Origin: Coriobacteriaceae bacterium
Lineage (GTDB): Bacteria > Actinomycetota > Coriobacteriia > Coriobacteriales > Coriobacteriaceae
NCBI GenBank assembly: GCA_902364975.1
Contig: CABJFQ010000004.1
Span: 1 to 64,000 of the forward strand
DNA: 64,000 bases
Direction: 5' to 3'
Shown here: positions 11,603 through 20,159 of the stretch, in pieces
Position numbering within the stretch: the first letter of the stretch is position 1
How the letters are laid out: each line of letters begins with the position of its first letter
The notes under the pieces: generated by a model
What the model saw: the letters and a program-made list of their open reading frames with translations, nothing else
Databases searched by the model: none
What the model was told of the DNA's origin: nothing
Position numbers and translations under genes: made by a program

Positions 11603-12078
11603 TAGGCTTCACCTCCGTACGAATTAGCAGAGTTTGCGAGGGTCTCCTGCGCGATGCGCAGCTGCGTCTTGACGGAAATGTCACGACGCTCGCCGCGGGC
11701 CTCGAGCACCAGGCCGCCCACGATAGACGGGTCAACCTGCTCGATAAGGAATACCTTGCGGCCGAAGTCCTGCTCGCATTTCTTAGTGATGGTTTGACGC
11801 AGCTCGTCGTCGAGCGGGATCGCCGTGGTGACGGTCACGCCCACTACATCCTCGTCTTCCTCGGCAACATACTTAAAGGCAGCTGCCACCTTGGGAAGAA
11901 GGTCGAGCTGGTCGCGCTTGGACATGGTGTCGAGCACGGCGATGATCTCGGGGCTGGCGCTAGCCAGGCGCTCGATCATCTCGAGGTCCTCGAACACATG
12001 GTTCTCGGCCTTAGCGGCTTCCAGAAGGGAGCGCGCGTAGGTCTCGAGCACCTTGTCCTGATAGCGGCTAGTCGGCAT
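11602..12078 (-). CDS. atpH: ATP synthase F1 subunit delta
   Basis: Peripheral-stalk subunit that joins F1 to the b subunits. The 158-residue product has an N-terminal helical domain ([10 protein letters not shown]) and the C-terminal signature [20 protein letters not shown]. Its start overlaps the atpF end by 11 nt. Confidence 0.94.
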   Translation of the reverse strand: MPTSRYQDKVLETYARSLLEAAKAENHVFEDLEMIERLASASPEIIAVLDTMSKRDQLDLLPKVAAAFKYVAEEDEDVVGVTVTTAIPLDDELRQTITKKCEQDFGRKVFLIEQVDPSIVGGLVLEARGERRDISVKTQLRIAQETLANSANSYGGEA

Positions 12079-12670
12079 TCAGGCTACCTGCTTCCTGGAT
12101 GTAGCGCTCGATGAGCTTCTTCTGCTCGGCATCGTCCTCGAGTGCCTCGCCCACGATCTTGGTGGCGACGGCAACGGACAGGTCGGCGATGGAGCTCGCG
12201 GCACCGGCGTAGATGGACTTGCGCTCGTCCTCGACGGTCGTATGGGCCTTGGCGATGATCTCCTCGGCCTCCTTGTGAGCAGCCTCGATGATACGGGCGC
12301 GCTCGGACTCGGCGTCCTTACGGGCCTCGAGAACGATGTCGGCAGCCTGACGACGGGCGTCGGTGACGATCGAGTCGGACTCAGCGCGCTTGGCGATAGC
12401 CTCCTGCTTGGTCTTCTCGGCCTCGTCGAGGCTCTCCTCGATCTTCTTGCCGCGCTCCTCCATGGTTTTCATGATGCCCGGCAGGGCGACCTTGGCCAGC
12501 ACGATCCAGATAATCAGGAAGGCGATAAGCGCCGGGATGAACTCCGCCATCTTAGGGATGAGGATGTCCGCACCGGCAGCGCCGTCCTCGGCGAACGCGG
12601 AAACCGGCATGAGCAGCGCGGCCGCGGACGCGGAGAGTGCGATCGCGCTCTTCTGGGATGAAAGATTCAT
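12068..12670 (-). CDS. atpF: ATP synthase F0 subunit b
   Basis: Peripheral stalk. The 200-residue product has one membrane helix at about residues 44-62 followed by a long charged helix (residues 70-190) typical of the b dimer. It is unusual in carrying an extra N-terminal hydrophobic segment (residues 8-27, ending ASAFAED-like as VSAFAED) that looks like a cleavable signal peptide, so the mature b subunit may start near residue 28. GGAGCG lies before the ATG at 12670. Confidence 0.93.
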   Translation of the reverse strand: MNLSSQKSAIALSASAAALLMPVSAFAEDGAAGADILIPKMAEFIPALIAFLIIWIVLAKVALPGIMKTMEERGKKIEESLDEAEKTKQEAIAKRAESDSIVTDARRQAADIVLEARKDAESERARIIEAAHKEAEEIIAKAHTTVEDERKSIYAGAASSIADLSVAVATKIVGEALEDDAEQKKLIERYIQEAGSLNAD

Positions 12671-12685
12671 ACTTGACGCTCCGTG

Positions 12686-12880
12686 CTATTTAACGATCAG
12701 CGCGACAACGAAGCCGATCAGAGCCAGAGCCTCGCCGAAGGCGGAGCCCATGATGAAGACGGTGAACACGCGGCCCTGGACCTCAGGCTGACGGGCCATA
12801 GCACCCGTAGCACCCAGAGCAGACAGGCCGATAGCAAGACCAGCGCCGATAACACCGAGACCGTAACCGATAACTCCCAC
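12686..12880 (-). CDS. atpE: ATP synthase F0 subunit c
   Basis: Rotor-ring proteolipid. Two membrane helices flank the polar loop ARQPEVQGR. The ion-carrying carboxylate is Glu50 in FGEALAL. The Gln of helix 1 and the Ser/Thr after the Glu that mark Na+ rings are absent, which points to proton coupling. The start is GTG (12880) behind a perfect AAAGGAGG. At 64 residues it is shorter than the usual 70-85. Confidence 0.93.
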   Translation of the reverse strand: MGVIGYGLGVIGAGLAIGLSALGATGAMARQPEVQGRVFTVFIMGSAFGEALALIGFVVALIVK

Positions 12881-13003
12881 GATTCCTCCTTTGTCGTGCG
12901 TGTCTTATTTCACGCAGGATAACCTTTTTATAACTGCCGGGCTCCATGGGTACGGGCACCGGCGGTTTAACGAATTGCTTACCTTTAAGGCGCGAGCGGA
13001 AGA

Positions 13004-13807
13004 CTACTCCTCCTCCGCGACCTCCTCTGCCTCGGAGACATACACGGCGGTAAGGACCGTGAAGACGTAAGCCTGGATGGCGCCGACCACAAGCTCGATC
13101 GCATAGATCAGGATGAGGATGGCAAGCCAGGCCAGCGAAGGCAGGGCGCCGACGGCGTGGGCCGCGGAAACCTGCTGAAGCAGCGGCTGCATGAACATGC
13201 TCGCCATGATGGCGAACGAACCCATGACCACGTGTCCTGCGAACATGTTGCAGAACAGACGGACGGCGAGCGTGATGAGGCGCAGGAAGGTCGAGAAGAG
13301 CTCGACGACCCACACGAGCACGTTCATCGGGAAGCTCACGCCCTGCGGGGCGAGGCTCTTGATGTAGCCGATCACGCCGTGAGCCTTGCATCCGTAGTAG
13401 ATGAAGTACACGAAGGCGAAGATGGCGAGCGCGGCGGTGGAGCCGATTGCGCCGGTGCCGGGCTTCATTCCCGGGATCAGGCCGATCATGTTATTGATCA
13501 GGATGAACAGGAAAAGCGAGCACAGGAACGGGAAGTGCTTCTTCCAGTTCTCACCCACGACGCCCTTGCCGATATCGTTCTCGACGTACTCGATGATGTA
13601 CTCGAAACCGTTGACGAAGAAGCCCTTGGGAACCAGGGTCTGCTTCTTCTTGAACACGGCCAGGACGATCAGGAGCACGATCGTGGAGACGATCAGCCAA
13701 AACGAGTACTGCGTGATGCCGCAGCTCAGATCGCCCACGACAGGGGTGGAGCTGAACTCGCTGACCAGATGATTAATCTCATCAGGCAGCTTTTCAAAAA
13801 TTTCCAC
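13004..13807 (-). CDS. atpB: ATP synthase F0 subunit a
   Basis: Stator channel subunit with five to six membrane helices in 267 residues. The essential Arg lies in LRLITLAVRLFCNMFAGH, and the last helix holds AYVFTVLTAVYV. GTG start at 13807 behind AAAGGTAA. A 123-bp gap separates it from atpE, the longest gap in the operon. Confidence 0.96.
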   Translation of the reverse strand: MEIFEKLPDEINHLVSEFSSTPVVGDLSCGITQYSFWLIVSTIVLLIVLAVFKKKQTLVPKGFFVNGFEYIIEYVENDIGKGVVGENWKKHFPFLCSLFLFILINNMIGLIPGMKPGTGAIGSTAALAIFAFVYFIYYGCKAHGVIGYIKSLAPQGVSFPMNVLVWVVELFSTFLRLITLAVRLFCNMFAGHVVMGSFAIMASMFMQPLLQQVSAAHAVGALPSLAWLAILILIYAIELVVGAIQAYVFTVLTAVYVSEAEEVAEEE

Positions 13808-13810
13808 GAC

Positions 13811-14134
13811 TTACCTTTCGACCTCATGAGGATCTCGCAGCGCCTTGGCGACGCGAACCGTGCAGGCGGCCATAAAGGCCACGAAGCCGATCGCCTCGCC
13901 CAGGAGGAACATGCGAAATGCCTCTCCGAACAACACAAACACAACCAAGGTAAAGACGAGCAGGGCGATTGCCGAGACCGCCAGACTCACCATACCCTTG
14001 AGCATGTCCGCATTCTGTTTATCGTCAAGAACCGGCTTGAGCGTAAAGACAAAGGGAAGAAAGGCAATCGCGCCCGCAATGGCGCCTGCAACGATAGCGA
14101 GCAGATCGGCTATCTGAAACACTGGCGTCCTCAC
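13811..14134 (-). CDS. AtpI-like membrane protein, first gene of the atp operon
   Basis: A 107-residue protein with four predicted membrane helices in two hairpins. Its place directly before atpB and its size fit AtpI, the small accessory protein proposed to help c-ring assembly or ion uptake. Sequence similarity is weak, so the name rests mostly on position. The start may be GTG 14134 or a second GTG five codons in, which has GAGGAC upstream. Confidence 0.7.
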   Translation of the reverse strand: MRTPVFQIADLLAIVAGAIAGAIAFLPFVFTLKPVLDDKQNADMLKGMVSLAVSAIALLVFTLVVFVLFGEAFRMFLLGEAIGFVAFMAACTVRVAKALRDPHEVER

Positions 14135-14184
14135 TTTCCTTTTTTAACGCTTCCCAGAACAGTTCCCGCCAAACATTGGTGACT

Positions 14185-14212
14185 ATTGTACGAGCCAATC
14201 GCTAAAGTACAA
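14185..14212 (-). promoter_or_regulatory. sigma70-type promoter of the atp operon
   Basis: Read leftward: -35 TTGTAC at 14212-14207, 16-nt spacer, -10 TACAAT at 14190-14185. It is 51 bp upstream of the first atp gene, and no other promoter-like sequence of this quality lies in the 270-bp spacer to upp. Confidence 0.7.
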
Positions 14213-14403
14213 CCGAAAAAGCATCGGTTAATACGCACCTGTTCGTTTTCTTAAGACCTTCTTTATGCCGCAGGTAGGTAATACGTTTTTCTCGAACCCC
14301 TCTGGGCTAAACGTCCGTTAACAGGAGTGCGCGTGGACGTCTTTTGCTCGCCCGCGCGCACCATTTCTTCGTATTTGTGACCGTAGCCGACAAGGCCCGA
14401 CGA

Positions 14404-15051
14404 CTAGAGCGTGCCGTAGATGCGGTCGCCGGCGTCGCCCAGGCCGGGAACGATGTAGGCGGCCTCGTTGAGATGGTCATCGATGGCGCACGTATAAATA
14501 TGTACGTCAGGATCCTTCTCGGTCAGCGACTTGAGGCCCTCGGGCGCGGCGACGATGCACAGCATGCGGATGTCCTTGACACCGCGCTCGCGCAGGTAGC
14601 TGATAGCCATCTCGGCCGAACCGCCCGTGGCGAGCATGGGGTCGACAACCAGGCAGATACGCTGGTCGATATCCTTGGGCATCTTGCAGTAATACTCATG
14701 CGGCTCGTGGGTGACCTCGTCGCGCTCCATGCCGATGTGGCCCACGCGGGCAGAGGGTACCAGGTCGAGGATGCCGTCGACCATGCCAAGACCCGCACGC
14801 AGGATGGGAACGATGGCGAGCTTCTTGCCGGCAAGCTGCTTAAACGTGGCGGTGGTGATGGGGGTCTCGACTTCGACGTCTTCCATAGGCAGGTCGCGCA
14901 TGGCCTCGTAGCCGTCAAAGAGCGCAAGCTCGCGCACGAGCTGGCGGAACTGGTTGGTGCCGGTGTTTTTATCGCGCAGGATCGACAGCTTGTGCTGAAC
15001 GAGCGGGTGATCGACAAGCGTCACACGGGACGCATCATAGGTGACGGTCAT
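14404..15051 (-). CDS. upp: uracil phosphoribosyltransferase
   Basis: Pyrimidine salvage: uracil plus PRPP to UMP. The 215-residue product has the PRPP loop in [15 protein letters not shown] and the uracil-binding C-terminus [13 protein letters not shown]. The start at 15051 (MTVTYDAS) is chosen because AAAGGGG precedes it and it matches the family start; the longer frame adds a non-homologous Arg-rich tail. The 5' leader holds a small hairpin (GCCTTG-TCAG-CAAGGC) of unknown role. Confidence 0.96.
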   Translation of the reverse strand: MTVTYDASRVTLVDHPLVQHKLSILRDKNTGTNQFRQLVRELALFDGYEAMRDLPMEDVEVETPITTATFKQLAGKKLAIVPILRAGLGMVDGILDLVPSARVGHIGMERDEVTHEPHEYYCKMPKDIDQRICLVVDPMLATGGSAEMAISYLRERGVKDIRMLCIVAAPEGLKSLTEKDPDVHIYTCAIDDHLNEAAYIVPGLGDAGDRIYGTL

Positions 15052-15174
15052 GGGTTGATTGCCCCTTTCGTTGCGGCCGCAAAACGGCCTTGCTGACAAG
15101 GCGCGCAGCAATGTCGCCACCGCACGCCATGCATTAGTTTAGCGGTTTGTTGTATCGAGCAGCCCATCGCGGCT

Positions 15175-16716
15175 CTACTGTGCAGTACTGAGCGAGCGCT
15201 TGACTGCATCACGCCAGCCCGTAAGGTTTTGCTCGCGGCGCGCGGCGGACATGTGGGGAAGGAAGGTCCTAACGATCTGGGCATTTTGCTCCAGCTCTTC
15301 CAGATCTTCCCAATAGCCGACGGCAAGACCCGCCAAGTACGCGGCACCGATTGCCGTGGTCTCCACCGTCTCACATTGCAGCACGGGGATATCCAGCAGG
15401 TCGGCCTGGAATTGCATGATGAACTCGTTGCGCGAGGCACCGCCATCGACAGACAGGCGCTCGATCGAAAGCCCCACGTCCTGCTCCATGGCGCGCAGCA
15501 CGTCGTAGCTCTGATATGCCATGGATTCGCAGGCGGCGCGTACGATGGTCGCACGGCTCGAGGCGCCGGTCAGACCGCACACGATACCGCGGGCATGCGG
15601 GTCCCACCAGGGAGCGCCCAAACCCGCAAAGGCGGGAACGAAGTAGCAGCCCTCGTTGTCGTTAATCGAAGCGGCAAGTTGTGCCGACTCGCTCACGCTC
15701 GAGATGATGCCCATGTTGTTGCGAAGCCAGTTCATGGTGGAGCCGGCAGCAAAGATGGAGCCCTCGAGTGCATAGCTGATCTTCCCGTTCGCAGCGATAC
15801 CGATGGTGGAAACCAAGCCGTTCTTGGATTCGACGATCTCGTCGCCGGTGTTCATGAGCATAAAGCAACCCGTGCCATAGGTGTTTTTGGTCTGGCCGGG
15901 ACGGAAACAGCAGTGGCCGAACAGCGACGCCTGCTGGTCGCCCGCCACGCCCATGATGGGCGGCATGTTGGTCATGATGTCGCTCGCGACGCGGCCGTAG
16001 TCACCCGAGCTCCAGCGAACCTCGGGCATCATGGAACGTGGAACGTCAAAGAGCGCCAGCAGGTCGTCGTCCCAATCGAGCGTATGGATATTAAAGAGCG
16101 CCGTGCGGCTGGCATTGGTGTAGTCGGTGGCAAAGACCTGGCCGCCAGTGAGGTTGTAGATGAGCCAAGTGTCGATGGTGCCAAACATGAGGTCGCCCGC
16201 CGCCGCGCTCTCGCGTGCGCCGTCGACGTTGTCGAGAATCCACTGCACCTTGGAGGCCGAGAAATACGGGTCGAGCGTGAGTCCCGTGCGGGAGCGCACC
16301 AGCTCTTCTGCGCCCTGCTCGACCAGCTCGTCGATCAGAGGTGCGGTGCGACGGCATTGCCACACGATGGCGTTATAGATGGGTTGGCCGCTTATGCGGT
16401 CCCACACAACCGTGGTCTCGCGCTGGTTGGAGATGCCGATGGCGGCAATGCGGTCGGAGTGGATACCGCTCTTAAACTGGACTTCCATCATGACGGCGAT
16501 TTGACTGGCAAGGACCGCCATGGGGTCTTGCTCTACCCAACCGGGACGCGGAAAACTGGTTTTGACGCTGCGACGTGCCTGCGCGACGATGCATCCGTAC
16601 TCGTCGACGATGGTCGCAAGTACCGAGGTGGTGCCGCAGTCGAGCGCCATGATGTAGGAACCGCCAAAGTCAAACGAGGCATCTTCCATGCCCAGGCTGC
16701 CCAGATTCAACGACAT
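15175..16716 (-). CDS. glpK: glycerol kinase
   Basis: Phosphorylates glycerol to sn-glycerol 3-phosphate. The 513-residue FGGY-family protein has the N-terminal phosphate loop MALDCGTTSV, the glycerol-kinase hallmark TKNTYGTGCF, and the C-terminal ATP-site SVDGGASRNEFIMQFQADL. It carries about 20 extra residues before the conserved start; an ATG at MALDCG would give a more usual length. No glpF or glpD is adjacent. Its partner, 13 bp upstream, is a Sua5/TsaC gene. Confidence 0.93.
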   Translation of the reverse strand: MSLNLGSLGMEDASFDFGGSYIMALDCGTTSVLATIVDEYGCIVAQARRSVKTSFPRPGWVEQDPMAVLASQIAVMMEVQFKSGIHSDRIAAIGISNQRETTVVWDRISGQPIYNAIVWQCRRTAPLIDELVEQGAEELVRSRTGLTLDPYFSASKVQWILDNVDGARESAAAGDLMFGTIDTWLIYNLTGGQVFATDYTNASRTALFNIHTLDWDDDLLALFDVPRSMMPEVRWSSGDYGRVASDIMTNMPPIMGVAGDQQASLFGHCCFRPGQTKNTYGTGCFMLMNTGDEIVESKNGLVSTIGIAANGKISYALEGSIFAAGSTMNWLRNNMGIISSVSESAQLAASINDNEGCYFVPAFAGLGAPWWDPHARGIVCGLTGASSRATIVRAACESMAYQSYDVLRAMEQDVGLSIERLSVDGGASRNEFIMQFQADLLDIPVLQCETVETTAIGAAYLAGLAVGYWEDLEELEQNAQIVRTFLPHMSAARREQNLTGWRDAVKRSLSTAQ

Positions 16717-16729
16717 CGCTTACACCTTT

Positions 16730-17473
16730 CTATTGCATCGGGTCGGACAGGACCCGTTCGATCTCTGATGCGGGAAGTGCGCCTTGGCGCAGGATCTGGA
16801 GCCCGCCGTGCTGGAACGACACGATGGTCGAGGCGTCGCGACACGGGGTCTCACCGGCGTCGACGGCAACATCGACACCCTCCAGGATGCGACCCTCGAC
16901 GGCGGCAAAGCTTGCCGGCGAGGGCGCACCGTGCGTGTTGGCGCTCGTGCAGGCAAGGGGACTGCCGCAGGCGCGGATGAGCGCTTGGACCACGGGAGAG
17001 GCCGAAGCGCGCAGGGCCACGGTGTCGTCGGCAGCGCGCATAAAGGTCGGCACGCAGGGGGCTGCCTTAATCACGATAGTCAGGGCTCCCGGCCAGCATC
17101 GTCGCGCGAGTACGCGGGCATCTTCCGGGATATCCACGCCATAGCGGTCGAGTGCTTCGACGCCATCGACCAGCCAAGCCACAGTTTGCGTGAGTTCACG
17201 TTGCTTGAGAGTGAAGATACGTCGATAGCCGGTGCCGAGCGCAGGGACTGCGGCGCCGTTGACGGTGGCTTGCGGGTCGCATGACCACGACGGGAACTCG
17301 CTTGTATCTTGGGGGACGGCATCAGAGAAGGCATTGACTGCCACGGCGACGCCGTAGACGGTCTCGGTCGGAATCAGTGCCAGGCCGCCGCGGCCGAGCA
17401 CCTCTGCCGTGCGCTCAACGGCGAGCCGATGCGGCTCGCGCGCTCCCTCGTATACCCGATAGACCGTCTGCAT
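16730..17473 (-). CDS. Sua5/YciO/YrdC family L-threonylcarbamoyladenylate synthase
   Basis: Makes threonylcarbamoyl-AMP for the t6A37 modification of ANN-decoding tRNAs (family knowledge). The 247-residue product is a single YrdC domain with PTETVYGVAVAV near the N-terminus and LACTSANTHGAPSP in the active site. Between them sits an insertion with little similarity (about residues 55-90). It precedes glpK in a two-gene unit. Confidence 0.85.
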   Translation of the reverse strand: MQTVYRVYEGAREPHRLAVERTAEVLGRGGLALIPTETVYGVAVAVNAFSDAVPQDTSEFPSWSCDPQATVNGAAVPALGTGYRRIFTLKQRELTQTVAWLVDGVEALDRYGVDIPEDARVLARRCWPGALTIVIKAAPCVPTFMRAADDTVALRASASPVVQALIRACGSPLACTSANTHGAPSPASFAAVEGRILEGVDVAVDAGETPCRDASTIVSFQHGGLQILRQGALPASEIERVLSDPMQ

Positions 17474-17607
17474 GTGTATGCCAGCCCCTTACGCTCTGGT
17501 GCAAGTTTGTTTACTGTGGGGCATTCTCGCACGAAACGTTCAACCTATTTGCCCAGAGCGCATGTTGGTTTGGTGAGCGGCTCTAGTAGTCGGTGAAAGT
17601 GAGGGGG

Positions 17608-18054
17608 TTATTGGACTGCGACGAACTTCTTTGGCCTGCCGGCGTGGCGTTCTTGGGCGGCGTAGCGCTCGATGCTGCCTATCGTTATCATCCGACGGCC
17701 GTCGACGAGTTCAACATCGAGCTTTCCGGCTTTGACCAGCGCGGTAATCCGCGGAGCGGAGACTTTGAGGTCCAGCGCTGCGTCTTTAAATGTTCGGCAC
17801 GCCGCTTCCCGAGCGTCCTCGTGGTCGATTTCGACTGAAAGGGTCACGACCTCGGCCGAGCGTTCGTACCCTGCCGGAGTCAAACCGTTGTTGAGGTCGT
17901 CGGCCAAAAACGCCATCAGTGCCTCGGTGGCATGGGCAATCGCTTCTTCGCGCGTATCGCCATCGGCAAAGGCGCCGGGAATCTGCGGGAAGCTAGCGCA
18001 GTAACCATCGTCTTCTTTTATGAGAACGCAGTCATAGGTAAATCGCTGCCTCAT
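17608..18054 (-). CDS. hicB: HicB family antitoxin
   Basis: Antitoxin and autorepressor of the HicAB pair. The 148-residue product has the degenerate RNase-H-fold HicB domain (YDCVLIKEDDGYCASFPQIPG, then the DTREEAIAHA helix) and a C-terminal DNA-binding part (about residues 95-140). The start at 18054 follows GGAGGCAAA, which overlaps the hicA stop region 11 bp upstream, so the toxin is translated first and the two are coupled. Confidence 0.88.
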   Translation of the reverse strand: MRQRFTYDCVLIKEDDGYCASFPQIPGAFADGDTREEAIAHATEALMAFLADDLNNGLTPAGYERSAEVVTLSVEIDHEDAREAACRTFKDAALDLKVSAPRITALVKAGKLDVELVDGRRMITIGSIERYAAQERHAGRPKKFVAVQ

Positions 18055-18065
18055 TTTGCCTCCAA

Positions 18066-18251
18066 CTACCATCCAGCTTGGCGACGAATACTTGCCCACG
18101 TGCCCTTCTTTGGTCGATCACCACCAGAGCCGTTCACGGTGACAACGCGGTCACCAGAAACATACTTAGCATGACTACCGACTTGCGCGACCTTCACGAA
18201 TCCATCGTGCTTGAGTAGGGCAATGATTTCCCGAAAGGTAGGAGGTTGCAT
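18066..18251 (-). CDS. hicA: HicA family mRNA interferase toxin
   Basis: Small dsRBD-fold toxin, 61 residues, that cleaves mRNA. The catalytic His27 lies in the family motif GSHAKYVSG, and the basic C-terminus RPKKGTWASIRRQ suits RNA binding. It is the first gene of the toxin-antitoxin unit, with its own promoter and operator directly upstream. Confidence 0.9.
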   Translation of the reverse strand: MQPPTFREIIALLKHDGFVKVAQVGSHAKYVSGDRVVTVNGSGGDRPKKGTWASIRRQAGW

Positions 18252-18276
18252 GGGCCGACCTCTTTCAGCCGTCCTA

Positions 18277-18305
18277 ATTATAAACTACTTTATAATTTTT
18301 GCTAA
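18277..18305 (-). promoter_or_regulatory. hicAB promoter with overlapping operator
   Basis: Read leftward: -35 TTAGCA (18305-18300), 17-nt spacer, -10 TATAAT (18282-18277). The perfect palindrome ATTATAAA-CTAC-TTTATAAT (18277-18296) covers the -10 and most of the spacer, as expected for HicB autorepression. Confidence 0.7.
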
Positions 18306-18319
18306 CCAGTTAATAAATA

Positions 18320-19570
18320 TTACTGGCGTTGCTTGGGCTCGGTGACGATGGCTCGGACAATGCGGGGGCGATCGGTGAGGTCGTGGACGATGCGCACGTC
18401 CGACAGACCCGCTTGGCGGCAGAGCTCGGCCGCAGCGTCGAGCGCGCCCTCGTAGAGCTCGCAGGCAAAGAGTCCGCCGGCACGCAGCATATAGGGTGCC
18501 GCATTGAGCAGGCGGCGGAAGATGTCCAGGCCATCGACGCCGCCCTCGAGCGCTAGGTCGGGCTCGAAGTCCTTGACCTCGTGCGGCAGCGAGCGCATGA
18601 CATCGGTGGGGATGTAGGGCGGGTTGGAGACGAGTACGTCAAAGGTGCCCCACTCTTCACGGGGAATGGAGCTCACCAGGTTCGTGAGGCTGAAGGCGAC
18701 CTCGTCGGACGTGAGGCCAAGCGCATCGCGGTTTTTGGTAGCAAGGTCGATGGCGCGCGGCTCGATATCGGTAGCAGTGCAGGTGACGTGGCCGCGACGC
18801 TCCCAGGCGATCGAGAGCGAGATACAGCCCGTGCCGCAGCCGACCTCGAGAACGCGGGCAGTGCGGGGCTCGGCTGGAGCAGGCGCAGCGGCATCCTGAG
18901 CTGAAACCGTCTCCTGGTCGGCGCCCTCGATGGCGATGTCGTATTCGTCGAGCTCGGGCTCGGCGGCTTTTGCGGCTTCGGCTTCTGCTGCTTGCGCGGC
19001 GGCTTCCTCGGCCTCGCGATCGGCAAGCTCCTCGGCATAGGCGCGGCTACCGAGCACGTCGCTACCCAGCGCAGCCTCATCGGCGGCCGTCAGGTTGGCA
19101 GCACGGCGCTCGGCGGTCGCGCGTTCGTCGGCCAGCGCCGCCTCAGCTTTGCGGGCCTGCTCGACCTCATCGTTCCAAGGCAGCTCAACACGCTGACGGG
19201 CAGCGGCCTCGGGGCTCAGTACCTCGGCATCCAGATAATTGAGGACTTCCTCGACGAGCATCTCGGTCTCGGGGCGCGGAATGAGCACACCGGGGGCGCA
19301 CGCGACGTCGATCATGCGAAACTGCGTGCTGCCCGTGATGTATTGCAGCGGCTCGCCCTTAGCGCGGCGGACAACGGCCGCATGCATGGTCTCGAGCTGG
19401 GCCGCGTTAAGCGTCTCGTCCATACGCATATATAGGTCAATGCGCGCCAGGCCCGTGGCGGCGCACAGCAGCCACTCGGCAGAAAGACGGGGGTGCTCCT
19501 CGCCGCGCTCGGCCAGGTACTCCTTGGTCCACTCGAGACAACGCTTGATGGTCCAAATCTCGTTTGCCAT
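18320..19570 (-). CDS. prmC: peptide chain release factor N5-glutamine methyltransferase, with large insertion
   Basis: Methylates the Gln of the GGQ loop in release factors. The N-terminal five-helix domain spans residues 1-112 and ends with LIPRPETE. The SAM-binding Rossmann domain starts near residue 238 (VLEVGCGTGCISLS) and holds the catalytic NPPYIP at about 316. Between them lies a segment of some 120 residues (115-235) rich in Ala, Glu and Arg that is absent from normal PrmC proteins of about 280 residues. The start at 19570 follows GGGAGG. Its substrate gene prfA lies about 590 bp away across an AT-rich gap rather than next to it. Confidence 0.9.
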   Translation of the reverse strand: MANEIWTIKRCLEWTKEYLAERGEEHPRLSAEWLLCAATGLARIDLYMRMDETLNAAQLETMHAAVVRRAKGEPLQYITGSTQFRMIDVACAPGVLIPRPETEMLVEEVLNYLDAEVLSPEAAARQRVELPWNDEVEQARKAEAALADERATAERRAANLTAADEAALGSDVLGSRAYAEELADREAEEAAAQAAEAEAAKAAEPELDEYDIAIEGADQETVSAQDAAAPAPAEPRTARVLEVGCGTGCISLSIAWERRGHVTCTATDIEPRAIDLATKNRDALGLTSDEVAFSLTNLVSSIPREEWGTFDVLVSNPPYIPTDVMRSLPHEVKDFEPDLALEGGVDGLDIFRRLLNAAPYMLRAGGLFACELYEGALDAAAELCRQAGLSDVRIVHDLTDRPRIVRAIVTEPKQRQ

Positions 19571-19618
19571 GGGGCCCTCCCCTCTTAAGCGCCGGACGGC
19601 GCGCGAATGTCGGAGCAG

Positions 19619-19645
19619 ATTGTAAGCGAGGCCAGCGCTTGGCAA
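19619..19645 (-). promoter_or_regulatory. candidate prmC promoter
   Basis: Read leftward: TTGCCA (19645-19640), 15-nt spacer, TACAAT (19624-19619), 49 bp upstream of the prmC start. The spacer is shorter than ideal, so confidence is modest. Confidence 0.4.
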
Positions 19646-20011
19646 GGGGCGATTGAAGGCGATTATCGAGAATCAGCCCAGAATTTTGCACCGAGCTCGC
19701 TCAAAGTGTTCATTCGCTGACGTCTAAATTTGCATTCGTCAAGCTTTTGGCAAGGTTGCCCCAAAACTGACCAATATCTAACCAAGAACTTGCCACATCG
19801 CTTGACGCACGACCCATCAAAAATCGCTCCGCGACTTCTTGAACGATATTTTGAGCAATATTTTCGATAGCGGACTTATGCCGTCAATTACCTTAAGCAG
19901 GTAAGCAGCTCAAATGACATCACAGCCGACTGAATAAAATATCAAGGCAATGTCACCAATGACTCCCTACGAATCATTTGACAACCAAGGAAACGCCGAT
20001 GTTTTGGCAAT
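19646..20011. other. AT-rich non-coding spacer between prfA and prmC
   Basis: About 365 bp clearly richer in A+T than the surrounding genes. No credible reading frame with a ribosome binding site was seen, and no tRNA or known riboswitch shape was recognised. It holds several short motifs such as GCAATGTCA repeats (near 19950 and 20008). Function unknown; it could be the remnant of a lost gene or a small RNA locus. Confidence 0.5.
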
Positions 20012-20159
20012 GTCAGCGAGCGACGTCCAGAGCGAACAAGTTGGCATGAAAAAGGCAAGGCATAGACCTTCTGGTCATGCCTTGCCTTTTGAATGACAAA
20101 TTGTCGCTCTGGACGGCGCGCAGCGTCGGCTGGTCCGCCGTTCGGTAGAACGGCGGAAC
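20012..20159 (-). repeat. structured 3'-end repeat, copy 2 (full length)
   Basis: Same architecture as the copy at 4468-4616, again abutting a stop codon (prfA, 20160). The outer stem pairs 20027-20035 (CCAGAGCGA) with 20104-20112 (TCGCTCTGG). Compared with copy 1 two base pairs have changed on both sides. The hairpin next to the stop also changed in both arms (TCCGCCGTTC / GAACGGCGGA). Confidence 0.75.

Noticed and set aside
15052..15174. Pyrimidine-responsive attenuator in the upp leader
   Set aside because: Only one small hairpin was found, with no PyrR-type binding loop and no terminator/antiterminator pair.
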